Shown: piece after piece, positions 1-9,270 of the stretch
Layout of the letters: each line of letters begins with the position of its first letter
Numbering within the stretch: the stretch's first letter is position 1
Origin: Paenibacillus massiliensis subsp. panacisoli DSM 21345
GTDB taxonomy: Bacteria; Bacillota; Bacilli; Paenibacillales; Paenibacillaceae
Reading direction: 5' to 3'
Length of the DNA: 64,000 nt
NCBI RefSeq assembly: GCF_000426545.1
Contig: NZ_AUFO01000009.1
Location: 1 to 64,000, forward strand
The notes under the pieces: generated by a model
The model's input: the letters and a program-made list of their open reading frames with translations, nothing else
The model's database searches: none
What the model was told of the DNA's origin: nothing
Position numbers and translations under genes: made by a program

Positions 1-233
1 TACGCCGTACGCCAACGATTTGAAGCTCTCATAATTCTGGTTGTACCCAAAACGTCCAAGTCAAAGCCGGCCCCCTGAAAAATCTCACTTGGAAACTTAC
101 CTTGATTGTATTCTTGAATAAATCGTTCTTTAAACGCATCCGTATATGTAATGGCTTTGGCACTGACATTTTTCACATAGGGATTTGTTCTTAATTGCGT
201 TTGTTCTTGAGTGGAAAATAATTTTTTAGACAT
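1..233 (-). CDS. IS3-family transposase OrfA, N-terminal part (cut by window edge)
   Basis: The minus strand encodes about 77 residues starting MSKKLFSTQEQTQLRTNPYV and running off the window start. The text resembles the helix-turn-helix OrfA of Bacillus/Paenibacillus IS3-type elements, which opens with a segment predicting growth of a DNA-binding domain (ITYTDAFKERFIQEY, then a GFDLDVLG stretch and an RW motif). OrfA is fused to OrfB by frameshifting in this family and acts as the transposase DNA-binding part. Only the N-terminus is visible, so integrity of the element cannot be judged. Family assignment is from recognised sequence style and from the IS-end-like inverted repeat just upstream. 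Confidence 0.7.
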   Translation of the reverse strand, partial: MSKKLFSTQEQTQLRTNPYVKNVSAKAITYTDAFKERFIQEYNQGKFPSEIFQGAGFDLDVLGTTRIMRASNRWRTA

Positions 234-276
234 TCGATTCGACCACCGCTCGTTTTAATTGATTGACACAAAAAAC

Positions 277-322
277 ACCCTACAAGATGACCTTTTTTAA
301 AGTGTCCATCTTATAGGGTACA
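277..322 (-). mobile_element. Probable IS terminus with stem-loop
   Basis: Two arms, CACCCTACAAGATGA (277-291) and TCCATCTTATAGGG (305-318), are inverted copies of each other around an AT-rich centre. Read from the minus strand the outer edge begins TGTACCCTATAAGATGG, and TG at the tip is usual for IS3-family ends. The hairpin may also block transcription entering the transposase gene. The exact element boundary and any target duplication cannot be fixed without the other end. Confidence 0.5.
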
Positions 323-427
323 GTTTAGCGCTCATGGAGCCTGTCCTCGACCTTATTTCTGCGTATGATTTACCCCACTGGAGCAATTTCTACTGAGTTG
401 ATCGAATGCATCCTTACCTACGCCTAT

Positions 428-492
428 GGATAATCGGTATGGATGATTGGTATGGATGATTGGTATGGATGATTGGTATGGATGATTGGTAT
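428..492. repeat. 13-bp tandem repeat, five copies
   Basis: Five head-to-tail 13-bp units occupy 428-492. Units 2 to 5 are identical (GGATGATTGGTAT) and unit 1 differs at two positions (GGATAATCGGTAT); a partial sixth unit follows. It begins 16 bases past the argH stop codon on the minus strand and lies between argH and the IS3 end. Thirteen is not a multiple of three and no ORF crosses it, so it is not a coding repeat. Confidence 0.9.
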
Positions 493-508
493 GGATAACA
501 ACTAGTAT

Positions 509-1933
509 TTACGAGCCGGAAGCCACGTTGCCTTGACGCAACGCCACCCATTCCTCAGTCGTCTTGAGCAACAGCTCGCTGCGGCCAATTGCCTCGCGAA
601 CCTGCGGCGTTGCTGTACCCCCATACACATTCCGTGCATTCACGACAGCCTCAGGCTGCAGCACCGCATAGATCCGATCATCGAACAGCTCGGAGAACTG
701 TTGGAACTCCTCCAGCGTCAGATCCAGCAGATACTTGTTGTTCTGAATGCAGTACAGTACCGTCTTGCCGATTACCTCATGCGCCTGACGGAACGGAAGG
801 CCCTTATTCACCAGGAAGTCTGCAATATCAGTCGCATTGGAGAAATCCTGATTCACGGCCTGCCGCATCCGCTGCTTGTTCACCTTCATCGTGGCGATCA
901 TTGGAGCGAATAGCTGCAGCGCACCCTCCAGGGTAGCTACCGTATCGAACATGCCTTCCTTATCCTCCTGCATGTCCTTGTTGTACGCAAGCGGCAAGGA
1001 TTTGAGCACCGTCAACAGCCCCATCAGGTTGCCATATACACGACCTGTCTTGCCGCGCACCAGCTCAGGAACATCCGGGTTCTTCTTTTGCGGCATAATG
1101 CTACTGCCTGTGCAGAAGGCATCATCCAGCTCCACGAAGCCGAACTCTGTGCTGCTCCACAGCACCAGCTCTTCGCTGAGACGGGACAAGTGCGCCATAA
1201 TCAGAGAGGCGCCAGCAAGGAATTCAACGATAAAATCACGATCACTTACGGCATCCAGACTATTCTCATAGACACCATCGAAGCCTAGCTGCTCAGCCAC
1301 AAAATGCCGATCAATCGGGAAGGTCGTTCCCGCAAGTGCCCCTGCGCCGAGCGGAAGCACATTGATGCGCTTGTAGCTGTCCTTCAGACGATCAATATCA
1401 CGCTCCAGCATGGAGACATACGCTAGCAAATGATGTGCGAACAGGATTGGCTGTGCGCGTTGCAGGTGAGTGTAGCCTGGTACAATCGTATCCAGATTAT
1501 CTTTGGCCTGTCCAATCAGAGCTTCCTGTACAGCATGCAGCATACCGACTAGAGATACGACACGGTTGCGCAGGTACAGATGCATATCTGTGGCGACCTG
1601 ATCATTGCGGCTGCGGCCCGTATGCAGCTTGCCGCCCACGGGTCCAACCTCTTCGATCAGGTTCTTCTCAATGTTCATATGGATATCCTCGTCGGATACC
1701 GAGAACTCAATCTCGCCCTTGCGAATACGATGCAGCACCTTGTCCAGGCCCTGCTTGATCGTCTCCACATCCTCCTGTGGAATAATGCCGCATTTGCCCA
1801 GCATGGTCACATGCGCCAAGCTGCCTTGAATATCTTCCTCAGCCAATTGCTTATCGAAATTGATAGAGGCTGTGTACTCTTCCACCAGCTTGTTCGTCTG
1901 CTTGGTGAATCGGCCTCCCCATAGCTTGCTCAT
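509..1933 (-). CDS. argH: Argininosuccinate lyase
   Basis: Cleaves argininosuccinate to arginine and fumarate, the last cytoplasmic step of arginine synthesis. The 474-residue product has the family length (about 460-475). The fumarase/aspartase superfamily signature [12 protein letters not shown] is present near residue 280, with [13 protein letters not shown] near residue 105 and the [17 protein letters not shown] segment near 155 providing substrate contacts. The start is supported by AAAGGAGA a few bases before ATG. It is the last gene of the arginine block, 263 bases downstream of argG, with a strong hairpin immediately ahead of its ribosome-binding site. Confidence 0.98.
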   Translation of the reverse strand: MSKLWGGRFTKQTNKLVEEYTASINFDKQLAEEDIQGSLAHVTMLGKCGIIPQEDVETIKQGLDKVLHRIRKGEIEFSVSDEDIHMNIEKNLIEEVGPVGGKLHTGRSRNDQVATDMHLYLRNRVVSLVGMLHAVQEALIGQAKDNLDTIVPGYTHLQRAQPILFAHHLLAYVSMLERDIDRLKDSYKRINVLPLGAGALAGTTFPIDRHFVAEQLGFDGVYENSLDAVSDRDFIVEFLAGASLIMAHLSRLSEELVLWSSTEFGFVELDDAFCTGSSIMPQKKNPDVPELVRGKTGRVYGNLMGLLTVLKSLPLAYNKDMQEDKEGMFDTVATLEGALQLFAPMIATMKVNKQRMRQAVNQDFSNATDIADFLVNKGLPFRQAHEVIGKTVLYCIQNNKYLLDLTLEEFQQFSELFDDRIYAVLQPEAVVNARNVYGGTATPQVREAIGRSELLLKTTEEWVALRQGNVASGS

Positions 1934-1956
1934 TGGTCAGTCTCCTTTTCTATAAT

Positions 1957-1993
1957 GCGGGCCGCCCTTGTCTCCCGGACAAAGGCGGCCCGC
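1957..1993 (-). promoter_or_regulatory. Perfect-arm hairpin in the argG-argH spacer
   Basis: GCGGGCCGCC and GGCGGCCCGC-type arms with additional pairing (CTTTGTCC against ACAAGG) form a strong GC-rich stem centred at about 1975. On the minus strand it ends about 13 bases before the argH Shine-Dalgarno sequence. No T-run follows, so it is not a classical terminator. It may be an intercistronic mRNA-processing or stabilising structure, or a translational modulator of argH; this is inferred from position. Confidence 0.6.
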
Positions 1994-2196
1994 TGAAATG
2001 TATGAAATTCAAGTACCTTGATTCAACTAAATGTGAGTATGGAGCCCGCTGCAAACAGGGAGCCCTGCCGACCGCTGTTAAGCAAGCTTAAAGGCGGACG
2101 CTACGCTTCTCTAGGGCTTCCCCGCTTTCCGCTAACGACGATGCCCAAGCCCATCCAACCGAATCAGATTAGGTCAAGGTACTATGCTCATTATGC

Positions 2197-3429
2197 TTAC
2201 TTATTCTGGTTAACGCCAGAGTTTACCTTCAGACGCAGTGCGTTCAGACGGATGAAGCCTGTAGCATCACCTTGGTCGTAAGCCTGTGTAGGGTCGGCTT
2301 CCATCGTAGCGATATCCGGGTTATACAGACTCACAGGGCTCTTCACGCCTGCCCCAATGACATTACCTTTATACAGCTTCACGCGTACCGTACCTGTCAC
2401 ATTCTTCTGGCTCTCCGTGACCAGAGCCTGCAGTGCGAGACGCTCTGGTGCGAACCAGAAGCCGTTGTACACCAACGTAGCGTACTTGGTAATCAGGCTA
2501 TCACGTAGATTCATGACTTCACGGTCCATGGTGATGGACTCCATCTTGCGGTGAGCTGTGAACAGAATCGTACCGCCAGGCGTCTCATAGACACCGCGGC
2601 TCTTCATGCCGACAAAACGATTCTCGACCATATCGACACGACCAATACCGTGCTTACCGCCCAGTTCGTTCAGCTTCTCCATGACCTGAAGCGGGCTAAG
2701 ACGTTCGCCGTTCAGCGCTACGCAATCCCCCTTCTCGAACTCCAGCTCCAGATATTCGGACTCATCCGGTGCATCTTCAGGAGCATTGCTCAACAGGAAC
2801 ATATCCTTATTTTCAGGAGCGCTCGGATCGAACCACGGGTCCTCCAGTACGCCGCTCTCATAGCTGATATGCAGCAGGTTGCGGTCCATCGAATACGGCT
2901 TGGCTGCAGATGCAGTCACCGGAATGCCATGCTTCTCTGCATAGGCGATCATCTCGGCCCGACCCGGGAACTGGTTGCGGAACTCCTCCAGACGCCAAGG
3001 CGCAATGACCTTGATATCTGGTGTAAGTGCTGCAGCGTTCAACTCGAAGCGTACTTGGTCATTCCCCTTGCCAGTAGCACCATGTGCGATAGCTGTAGCG
3101 CCCTCAGCAATGGCGATGTCGACCATCCGCTTGGCGATCAGCGGACGTGCAATGCTGGTCCCGAGAAGGTATTGCCCCTCATAAAGAGCGCCAGCCTGGA
3201 ACATAGGGTAGATAAAGTCACTTGCGAACTCATCTCGCAGGTCATCAATATATACCTTGGATGCTCCGGTAGCCAGTGCCTTTTCCTCCAGACCGTCAAG
3301 CTCATCCTTCTGGCCAATATCCGCCGTAAAAGCGATGATCTCTGCATCATAAGTTTCTTTCAGCCATTTCAAGATGACGGATGTATCCAGACCGCCTGAA
3401 TAGGCGAGTACGATTTTTTCCTTAGCCAT
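2197..3429 (-). CDS. argG: Argininosuccinate synthase
   Basis: Joins citrulline and aspartate with ATP to give argininosuccinate in the cytoplasm. The product is 410 residues, the usual length. The N-terminal ATP-pyrophosphatase P-loop [15 protein letters not shown] lies at residues 9-23, and the [14 protein letters not shown] segment near residue 117 is the aspartate/citrulline-binding signature. It lies 71 bases after argF and 263 bases before argH, in the same direction. Regulation with the rest of the arginine genes is inferred from order; no separate promoter was resolved. Confidence 0.98.
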   Translation of the reverse strand: MAKEKIVLAYSGGLDTSVILKWLKETYDAEIIAFTADIGQKDELDGLEEKALATGASKVYIDDLRDEFASDFIYPMFQAGALYEGQYLLGTSIARPLIAKRMVDIAIAEGATAIAHGATGKGNDQVRFELNAAALTPDIKVIAPWRLEEFRNQFPGRAEMIAYAEKHGIPVTASAAKPYSMDRNLLHISYESGVLEDPWFDPSAPENKDMFLLSNAPEDAPDESEYLELEFEKGDCVALNGERLSPLQVMEKLNELGGKHGIGRVDMVENRFVGMKSRGVYETPGGTILFTAHRKMESITMDREVMNLRDSLITKYATLVYNGFWFAPERLALQALVTESQKNVTGTVRVKLYKGNVIGAGVKSPVSLYNPDIATMEADPTQAYDQGDATGFIRLNALRLKVNSGVNQNK

Positions 3430-3500
3430 GAATTAATAAATCCTCCCTGTAAGGTCATGTCATATGCTTAAATAAGTGCTACATGATTAGCTGATCCACA

Positions 3501-4457
3501 CTAGCTCATCAAGGCGACGAGTAGTGCCTTCTGTGCATGGAGACGATTCTCTGCCTCGTCAAAGATCACGGAATTCGGTCCGTCAATTACACCCGCCGAG
3601 ACTTCCTCTCCGCGATGTGCTGGCAGACAGTGCATGAACAAGTAGTCGGGCTTAGCCAGCTTTACCAGCTCTTCATTGACCTGATAGTCGGCAAACGCCA
3701 GCTCACGCTGCTTCTGCTCCTCCTCAAAGCCCATGCTCGCCCATACATCCGTATAGATGACGTCCGCGTCCTTCACAGCGGCTTGAACATCGGTAGTTAC
3801 TTCCACACGGCTTCCTGTACCTGCAGCGATATCCTGACTTTCCGCTACGACCTGCGCATCAGGTGCATAGCCTTCTGGACTAGCTACCGAGATGTGCATT
3901 CCCAGCTTGGCTGCGCCAATCATGAGTGAGTGCGCCATATTGTTGCCATCGCCGATATAAGCGACCTTCAGTCCCTTCAGCTTGCCCTTGTGCTCATAGA
4001 CCGTCTGGTAATCAGCCAGCACCTGACAAGGATGAGCCAGATCACTGAGTCCGTTAATGACCGGAATCGTCGAATACCGGGCGAGGTCCACCACATTGTG
4101 ATGTCCAAAGGTACGAATCATGATGCCGTCCAGATAGCGGGACATAACTTGTGCTGTATCACTGATCGTCTCCCCACGCCCCAATTGGATATCGTTCTTG
4201 CTCAGGAACAAGGCGTGACCGCCCAACTGATACATACCTACCTCGAAGGATACACGTGTACGGGTAGAGGATTTCTCAAAAATCAATCCCAGAGTCTTGC
4301 CCTGCAAAGGCTGATAGACCTCTCCACTCTTGTGCTTCTTCTTAATATCTACCGCAAGCTGAATCAGATATTCAATCTCCTCGGTAGTAAAGTCATTTAA
4401 TTCTATAAAATCCCGACCTTTGAGGTCAAGCTTCATCTGCTCTGCTGTCTTACTCAT
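3501..4457 (-). CDS. argF: Ornithine carbamoyltransferase
   Basis: Transfers the carbamoyl group from carbamoyl phosphate to ornithine to give citrulline. The carbamoyl-phosphate site STRTRVSFE is near residue 57, HPCQVLADYQT near 133, and the ornithine-site loop MHCLPAHRGEEV near 274. I place the start at 4457 (MSKTAEQ) rather than the longer frame at 4487, because AAGGAGAG lies just upstream. This gives 318 residues, the normal length. The first bases ATGAGTAA overlap the argD stop by 8 bp, so argD and argF are translationally coupled. No carbamoyl-phosphate synthase genes are in the window. Confidence 0.97.
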   Translation of the reverse strand: MSKTAEQMKLDLKGRDFIELNDFTTEEIEYLIQLAVDIKKKHKSGEVYQPLQGKTLGLIFEKSSTRTRVSFEVGMYQLGGHALFLSKNDIQLGRGETISDTAQVMSRYLDGIMIRTFGHHNVVDLARYSTIPVINGLSDLAHPCQVLADYQTVYEHKGKLKGLKVAYIGDGNNMAHSLMIGAAKLGMHISVASPEGYAPDAQVVAESQDIAAGTGSRVEVTTDVQAAVKDADVIYTDVWASMGFEEEQKQRELAFADYQVNEELVKLAKPDYLFMHCLPAHRGEEVSAGVIDGPNSVIFDEAENRLHAQKALLVALMS

Positions 4458-5727
4458 GGTTACTCTCCTTTTCCAGTCCCTGAACATGACTGCTAATCAA
4501 TTGCTCAAGCATATCTACGCAGAGATCAATTTCGGCCTCCGTCACATACAGATTCGGAAGCAACCGGATCACATTCGGTCCTGCCGTCACGAACAGCAGC
4601 CCCTTACTTTGCCCAGCCAGTACAATGTCACCTACAGGACCTGCACACTCCATACCGATCAGCAAGCCTTTGCCACGAATCTCCTTCACAAAAGGAACCT
4701 CCGCGAAGCGGCTCTCCAGCTTCTCCATGAGATAAGCACCCATGCTCGCCGCACGCTCAGGCAGATTCTCGGACACGATCGTCTCTACCGTTGCATTGAC
4801 AGCTGCCATAGCCAGTGGTGTGCCCCCAAACGTAGACCCGTGGCTACCTGCGGTGAATGCCTCCTTCAGATACCCTTTGCCCAGCATAGCTCCCACGGAG
4901 AAGCCACTGCCGATGCCCTTGGCTACCGTGAAGATATCCGGCTCGATACCATAATGCTCGAACGCAAACAGCTTGCCGGTTCTACCCATTCCGGTCTGAA
5001 TCTCATCAATGATCAACAGAAGTCCGTGCTCCTTGCAGAGCTTGACGATATGCTGTACGAATTCCGGCTGTACCGGATATACACCGCCCTCGGCCTGAAT
5101 CATTTCCAGCATAATCGCCGCAGTATGATCTCCGATCGCATTCTCCAACACGTCAACATCATGGAGCGGAACGCTCTTGAAGCCTGCTGGCAGCGGTGTA
5201 AAGCCTTCTTTTACCTTATCCTGCCCTGTAGCAGTCAAGGTTGCCAATGTACGGCCATGGAAGGACTGCGTGAAGGTAATCACCTCATAACGGCCAGTTC
5301 CCTTCACCTTCTGATGATAGCGGCGAGCCAGCTTGATGGCAGCCTCATTCGCCTCCGCTCCACTATTGCAGAAGAAGACTGCGTCTGCACAGCTATTGGC
5401 CGTCAGCAGCGCTGCGGCTTGCTCTTGTCCTGGAATGTGAAACAGATTGGATACATGCCACAGCTCGTCGATCTGCTGCTTCAGCCGCTCTGCGACCACA
5501 TCAGGAGCATGACCCAGGTTCGTTACAGCAAGGCCGCACATGAAATCGAGATATTTCTTCCCCTGATCATCCCACAGCCAGCTTCCCTTCCCCTTAACCA
5601 AAGCAACCGGATATCTGGCATAGGTCGGAAATAACGAACTCTCCTGCTTGCTATTCTTATTACTCAGCGATGGACTAGATACGTCTTGTCCCGACTGTGC
5701 GACTGCTGTATGTTCACCCTGACTCAT
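4450..5727 (-). CDS. argD: Acetylornithine aminotransferase
   Basis: PLP-dependent enzyme converting N-acetylglutamate semialdehyde to N-acetylornithine with glutamate as donor. The class-III aminotransferase block IIDEIQTGMGRTG is near residue 240, and the Schiff-base lysine is in TVAKGIGSGF about 30 residues later. The GSHGSTFGGTPLAM segment is also typical. I prefer the start at 5727 (MSQGEHT) because AGGAG precedes it at about 10 bases; an upstream ATG at 5748 is possible. The N-terminal 30 residues are extended and polar compared with typical ArgD. The gene overlaps argF by 8 bp. Confidence 0.95.
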   Translation of the reverse strand: MSQGEHTAVAQSGQDVSSPSLSNKNSKQESSLFPTYARYPVALVKGKGSWLWDDQGKKYLDFMCGLAVTNLGHAPDVVAERLKQQIDELWHVSNLFHIPGQEQAAALLTANSCADAVFFCNSGAEANEAAIKLARRYHQKVKGTGRYEVITFTQSFHGRTLATLTATGQDKVKEGFTPLPAGFKSVPLHDVDVLENAIGDHTAAIMLEMIQAEGGVYPVQPEFVQHIVKLCKEHGLLLIIDEIQTGMGRTGKLFAFEHYGIEPDIFTVAKGIGSGFSVGAMLGKGYLKEAFTAGSHGSTFGGTPLAMAAVNATVETIVSENLPERAASMGAYLMEKLESRFAEVPFVKEIRGKGLLIGMECAGPVGDIVLAGQSKGLLFVTAGPNVIRLLPNLYVTEAEIDLCVDMLEQLISSHVQGLEKESNHE

Positions 5728-5810
5728 TTTAATCACGCTCCTGTTCATATCATTAGAAATATCCTTTGGCTTATTGCCATTTCCATGCGTTATATGGTCT
5801 TCAATTTCAA

Positions 5811-6599
5811 CTACATACGAACGATTCGGGTCCCGATCCCGTCTCCACGTAGTACTCGGCTTAGCACATTCGGCTCACTGCCATCAACGATGACCACTTC
5901 CTGCACCTTACCCTGGATGCATGCAATGGCTGCACGAACCTTAGGGATCATCCCTCCATAGATTTCACCCGTAGCAATCATGTCCTCAATCTCCTGGACC
6001 GTTACGGATGGTAGCACTCGCTTGTCTCCGTCCACATTCTTCAAAATACCCGGCACATCCGTAACCACGATCATACGGGTTACCCCAAGATGGGAGGCTA
6101 CTGCGCCCGCAGCCGTATCTGCATTAATATTGTAGCGCTGTCCCTGGGCATCGATTCCTACTGGAGCAATCACCGGCATATAGCCCATGCCGAGCACACC
6201 GCTTATAATCTCTACTTTGACATTGGTCACATCACCGACCCAACCGACCTCTGCATGATTATGAACGGGCTTGGCCTGAATCAGCAATCCATCAGAGCCG
6301 GACAAGCCCAGCGCTTGACCCCCATGGGTCAAAATCCTGCGTACAATCTGCTTATTAATACTGCCTGCCAGCACCATCTCCACGACATCCAGCACATCCT
6401 CAGTCGTTTTGCGAAGTCCCTGCACGAATTCGGTAGGAATGCCAAGCTTGGCGAGGTTCTCAGAGATAGCCGGTCCACCACCATGCACGATCACAGGCTG
6501 GACCCCTTGCTGCTGCAAGGATACCAGATCGTCAAAAAAGGAATCTGGCAGGGCTGCCAGGGTGCTGCCTCCGCACTTCATTACAAACTGCTGCTCCAT
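5811..6599 (-). CDS. argB: Acetylglutamate kinase
   Basis: Phosphorylates N-acetylglutamate in the second step of the cyclic arginine pathway. The 262-residue product belongs to the amino-acid-kinase family: KCGGS at residues 8-12 and VHGGGPAI near residue 39 bind ATP phosphates, and the NINADTAAGAVASHLG segment near residue 158 is a family signature. GGGAGG lies 5 bases before ATG. It follows argJ after 195 bases; that spacer holds only short weak hairpins, including CTTAGTCC/GGACTAAG across the argJ stop. It lacks the long N-terminal helix linked to arginine feedback inhibition, so argJ may be the main control point here (inference). Confidence 0.97.
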   Translation of the reverse strand: MEQQFVMKCGGSTLAALPDSFFDDLVSLQQQGVQPVIVHGGGPAISENLAKLGIPTEFVQGLRKTTEDVLDVVEMVLAGSINKQIVRRILTHGGQALGLSGSDGLLIQAKPVHNHAEVGWVGDVTNVKVEIISGVLGMGYMPVIAPVGIDAQGQRYNINADTAAGAVASHLGVTRMIVVTDVPGILKNVDGDKRVLPSVTVQEIEDMIATGEIYGGMIPKVRAAIACIQGKVQEVVIVDGSEPNVLSRVLRGDGIGTRIVRM

Positions 6600-6794
6600 A
6601 ACAGCCTCCCTCTACTTACATTGCACAATCCTTATATTTCAAAATTCCATCCATCGCTCTATACATGACCACATCAACTGAGAGCGTATCGACGCTCATA
6701 GAGCATTCAAGCTGAAACCCGGTACCGCCAAGGTACTTACTACAATTTCACTATTCCAGTGAGTCTACCTTATCGTCGCTTAGTCCACTTAGGA

Positions 6795-8027
6795 CTAAGT
6801 TCGGTAAGCTGCATTAATTCGCACATAATCGTACGTCAGATCACAGCCCCACGCCGTCGCACGTCCTTCACCCTGATGCAGATCGACTACGATCCGCACA
6901 GTGTCTCCACGGAGATAGGCCAACGCCTCCTCTTCATCAAAGGAAATCGGCCGTGAGCCCTTCAGCACGACGATGTCACCGAGCCGAATGTCTACGGTAT
7001 GAGGGTTGACAGGCTCACCCGCGCGTCCCACAGCTGCAATAATCCGTCCCCAGTTAGCATCTGCGCCGAATACAGCAGACTTAACAAGGCTGGAGCCGAT
7101 GACAGTCTTCGCAATGGCACGTGCAGACTGTTCACTTACCGCGCCCGTCACCGATACTTCAACCAGCTTCGTCGCGCCTTCGCCATCACGGGCAATCGCT
7201 TGCGCCAGCACTTGGCACACATAAGTGAAAGCATCAGCAAAGCTCTTCCAGTCCGGGTGCTGCTCGCTGAGCTCCTCATGGGCAACCAGACCGCTAGCCA
7301 TCGCCACCAGCATATCATTCGTGCTGGTGTCCCCATCCACAGTAATCATATTGAAGGTCTGATCGGTCGCCTGCTTCAGCAAGCCATGTAGCGCCTCCTG
7401 TTGGATCGTCGCATCACAGGTCATGAACGCCAGCATTGTGGCCATGTTCGGATGAATCATGCCCGAGCCTTTGGCTGCTCCTGCAATATGCACCGTTTGT
7501 CCGCCCACCTGAACGGATACACATACTTCCTTTTTGACCAGATCTGTCGTCAGAATGGCTTGAGAGAAAGCCTCTGCGCTTTCTTGATCCGCAGACATCA
7601 GCGCCGGAAGTCCTGCAATGCCATGATGCACGGCATCCATGTTCAAGACCTCACCAATGACGCCAGTAGAGGCTACTGCAACATCCTGTTCAGCTACGCC
7701 CAGTTCCCTGGCAGCTGCAGCACGCATGGCATAAGCGTCCTCTTCTCCCTGCTGTCCTGTGCAGGCGTTCGCATTTCCACTATTCACGATAATCGCTTGA
7801 AGTCTACCGTTAGCCAGACTTTCTCGGGTCACCTGCAGTGGCGCAGCTTGGAAAATATTCGTCGTGTACACAGCTGCTGCCGTAGCTGGCACCTCACAAC
7901 GAATCGCTCCAATATCATTGCGATCCGTCTTCTTCAAGCCACAATGCATGCCACCAGCCGTGAATCCCTTCGGCGTTACAACCGTACCGCCCTCCACAAT
8001 CTCAAAACCATGTGCACTCATGCTCAT
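6795..8027 (-). CDS. argJ: Ornithine acetyltransferase / glutamate N-acetyltransferase (ArgJ)
   Basis: Transfers acetyl from N-acetylornithine to glutamate, recycling acetyl groups; some members also use acetyl-CoA. The self-cleavage site is the conserved KGSGMIHPNMATML, in which the threonine becomes the nucleophile of the beta chain. The longest frame starts at 8093 inside argC, but the ATG at 8027 (MSMSAHGFEIVEGG) follows GAGG and lies 20 bases after the argC stop, giving about 410 residues as in the family. A second ATG at 8021 is also possible. It is second in the argCJBDF operon. Confidence 0.96.
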   Translation of the reverse strand: MSMSAHGFEIVEGGTVVTPKGFTAGGMHCGLKKTDRNDIGAIRCEVPATAAAVYTTNIFQAAPLQVTRESLANGRLQAIIVNSGNANACTGQQGEEDAYAMRAAAARELGVAEQDVAVASTGVIGEVLNMDAVHHGIAGLPALMSADQESAEAFSQAILTTDLVKKEVCVSVQVGGQTVHIAGAAKGSGMIHPNMATMLAFMTCDATIQQEALHGLLKQATDQTFNMITVDGDTSTNDMLVAMASGLVAHEELSEQHPDWKSFADAFTYVCQVLAQAIARDGEGATKLVEVSVTGAVSEQSARAIAKTVIGSSLVKSAVFGADANWGRIIAAVGRAGEPVNPHTVDIRLGDIVVLKGSRPISFDEEEALAYLRGDTVRIVVDLHQGEGRATAWGCDLTYDYVRINAAYRT

Positions 8028-8047
8028 ATGTGTATGCCTCGGCCCAT

Positions 8048-9097
8048 TTACGGGTACACTGGTGTCATTTCCAGTCCGAGACTCTCCTTCCATCCCATCA
8101 TCAGATTCATGTTTTGTATAGCCTGCCCAGCCGCTCCCTTGACGACATTATCAATGACTGAAATAATCGTTAGACGATTCGTACGGGAATCCACCGCAAA
8201 GCCGATGTCGCAATAATTCGAGCCGGATACTTCCTTCGTAGAAGGCCAGATGCCTTCATCGCGCACACGCACGAATGGACGATCTTTATAGTAGTTGCGA
8301 TAGAGCTCAATTAGCTCTGCTTCTGAGTAAGTACCCTGCAACGTGGCATACATCGTTGACATGATACCGCGTGTCATCGGTGCCAGATGTGTCGTAAAGG
8401 TTACGGTTACTTGCTCTCCCGCGACGTTGCCCAGTACCTGCTCGATCTCGGGAATATGCTGATGCTTGTTGATTTTGTAGGCTTTAAAATTCTCATTGAT
8501 CTCCGCATAATGAGTCATCAGGCTTGTTCCGCGTCCTGCCCCGGATACACCAGACTTCGCATCAATGATAATACTGCGATGATCAATCCAGCCCGCTTCT
8601 ACCGCCGGAATCAAACCAAGCAGCGTAGCTGTCGGGTAGCAGCCAGGGTTCGAGATGAACCGAACATCAACCACCTGGTCGCCATACACCTCGGACAGGC
8701 CATACACGGCCTCCTCCAGGTAGGCTTCCGGTGCTGCTGGCTTCTTATACCACTCTTCATAGGTAGCGCCTTCCTTGAGCCTGAAATCTCCAGATAGGTC
8801 AATGACCTTCAGTCCGACCTCCAGTAGTTGAGGCACCAGCTCTGTACTAATACCGGAAGGAGTAGCCGTGAATACGAGGTCTGCCTTAGCTGCAATCTCT
8901 GCTGGATGCACTCCATCCAGATTCTGTGTCACAATATTCGTTAAATGAGGAAATCCCTCACTGATCGGCTTACCACTACTGGAGGAGGAAATAACCGATA
9001 CGATCTCTACCTGTGGATGATGCTGTAAAAAACGAATCAGTTCCACCCCGCCGTAGCCGGTGGAACCGACAATTGCCACTTTTACCTTGTTAACCAT
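8048..9097 (-). CDS. argC: N-acetyl-gamma-glutamyl-phosphate reductase
   Basis: NADPH-dependent reduction of N-acetylglutamyl phosphate to the semialdehyde. The Rossmann loop VGSTGYGGVEL is at residues 10-20, and the active-site cysteine sits in SNPGCYPTATLLGL near residue 150. The length of 349 residues is usual. GGGAGGAG sits 4 to 5 bases before ATG. It is the first gene of the arginine cluster, with a consensus promoter about 40-65 bases upstream. Confidence 0.98.
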   Translation of the reverse strand: MVNKVKVAIVGSTGYGGVELIRFLQHHPQVEIVSVISSSSSGKPISEGFPHLTNIVTQNLDGVHPAEIAAKADLVFTATPSGISTELVPQLLEVGLKVIDLSGDFRLKEGATYEEWYKKPAAPEAYLEEAVYGLSEVYGDQVVDVRFISNPGCYPTATLLGLIPAVEAGWIDHRSIIIDAKSGVSGAGRGTSLMTHYAEINENFKAYKINKHQHIPEIEQVLGNVAGEQVTVTFTTHLAPMTRGIMSTMYATLQGTYSEAELIELYRNYYKDRPFVRVRDEGIWPSTKEVSGSNYCDIGFAVDSRTNRLTIISVIDNVVKGAAGQAIQNMNLMMGWKESLGLEMTPVYP

Positions 9098-9134
9098 GCT
9101 GCTCCTCCCATCCGAAGCTATCGAGTTGTGTATT

Positions 9135-9163
9135 ATTATACGACTCTACTCATATAAATACAA
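9135..9163 (-). promoter_or_regulatory. argC operon promoter
   Basis: On the minus strand, TTGTAT (9163-9158), a 17-bp spacer and TATAAT (9140-9135) match a SigA promoter. Transcription would start near 9128, about 30 bases before the argC ATG. A short imperfect dyad (GTATAATAATAC) overlaps the -10 element and could serve an arginine repressor, but I could not match a full ARG box with confidence. Confidence 0.75.
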
Positions 9164-9188
9164 CCATTGCATGTTAAGTTTATGTACG

Positions 9189-9235
9189 AAAAAAATCCCT
9201 TCGCCTCCCGCCTGTAGGCGAATATAGCAAAGGGA
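9189..9235 (-). terminator. Rho-independent terminator after the HD-GYP gene
   Basis: Minus-strand CCCTTTGC and GGCGAAGGGA arms, with an inner GCCT/AGGC stem, are followed by a run of seven T. It lies 36 bases past the stop of the HD-GYP gene and separates it from argC. Confidence 0.8.
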
Positions 9236-9270
9236 ATATCGTGCATAGGAAGTGCACTGGTTACGGCAAG

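Noticed and set aside
428..492. CRISPR-like array
   Set aside because: Units are contiguous 13-bp copies with no spacers.
4420..5634. 404-codon plus-strand frame opposite argD
   Set aside because: argD is unambiguous on the minus strand; the antisense product has no recognisable features.
9098..9180. ARG box for an ArgR/AhrC repressor near argC
   Set aside because: Only a short imperfect dyad was seen at the -10; no convincing 18-bp ARG box could be aligned by eye.
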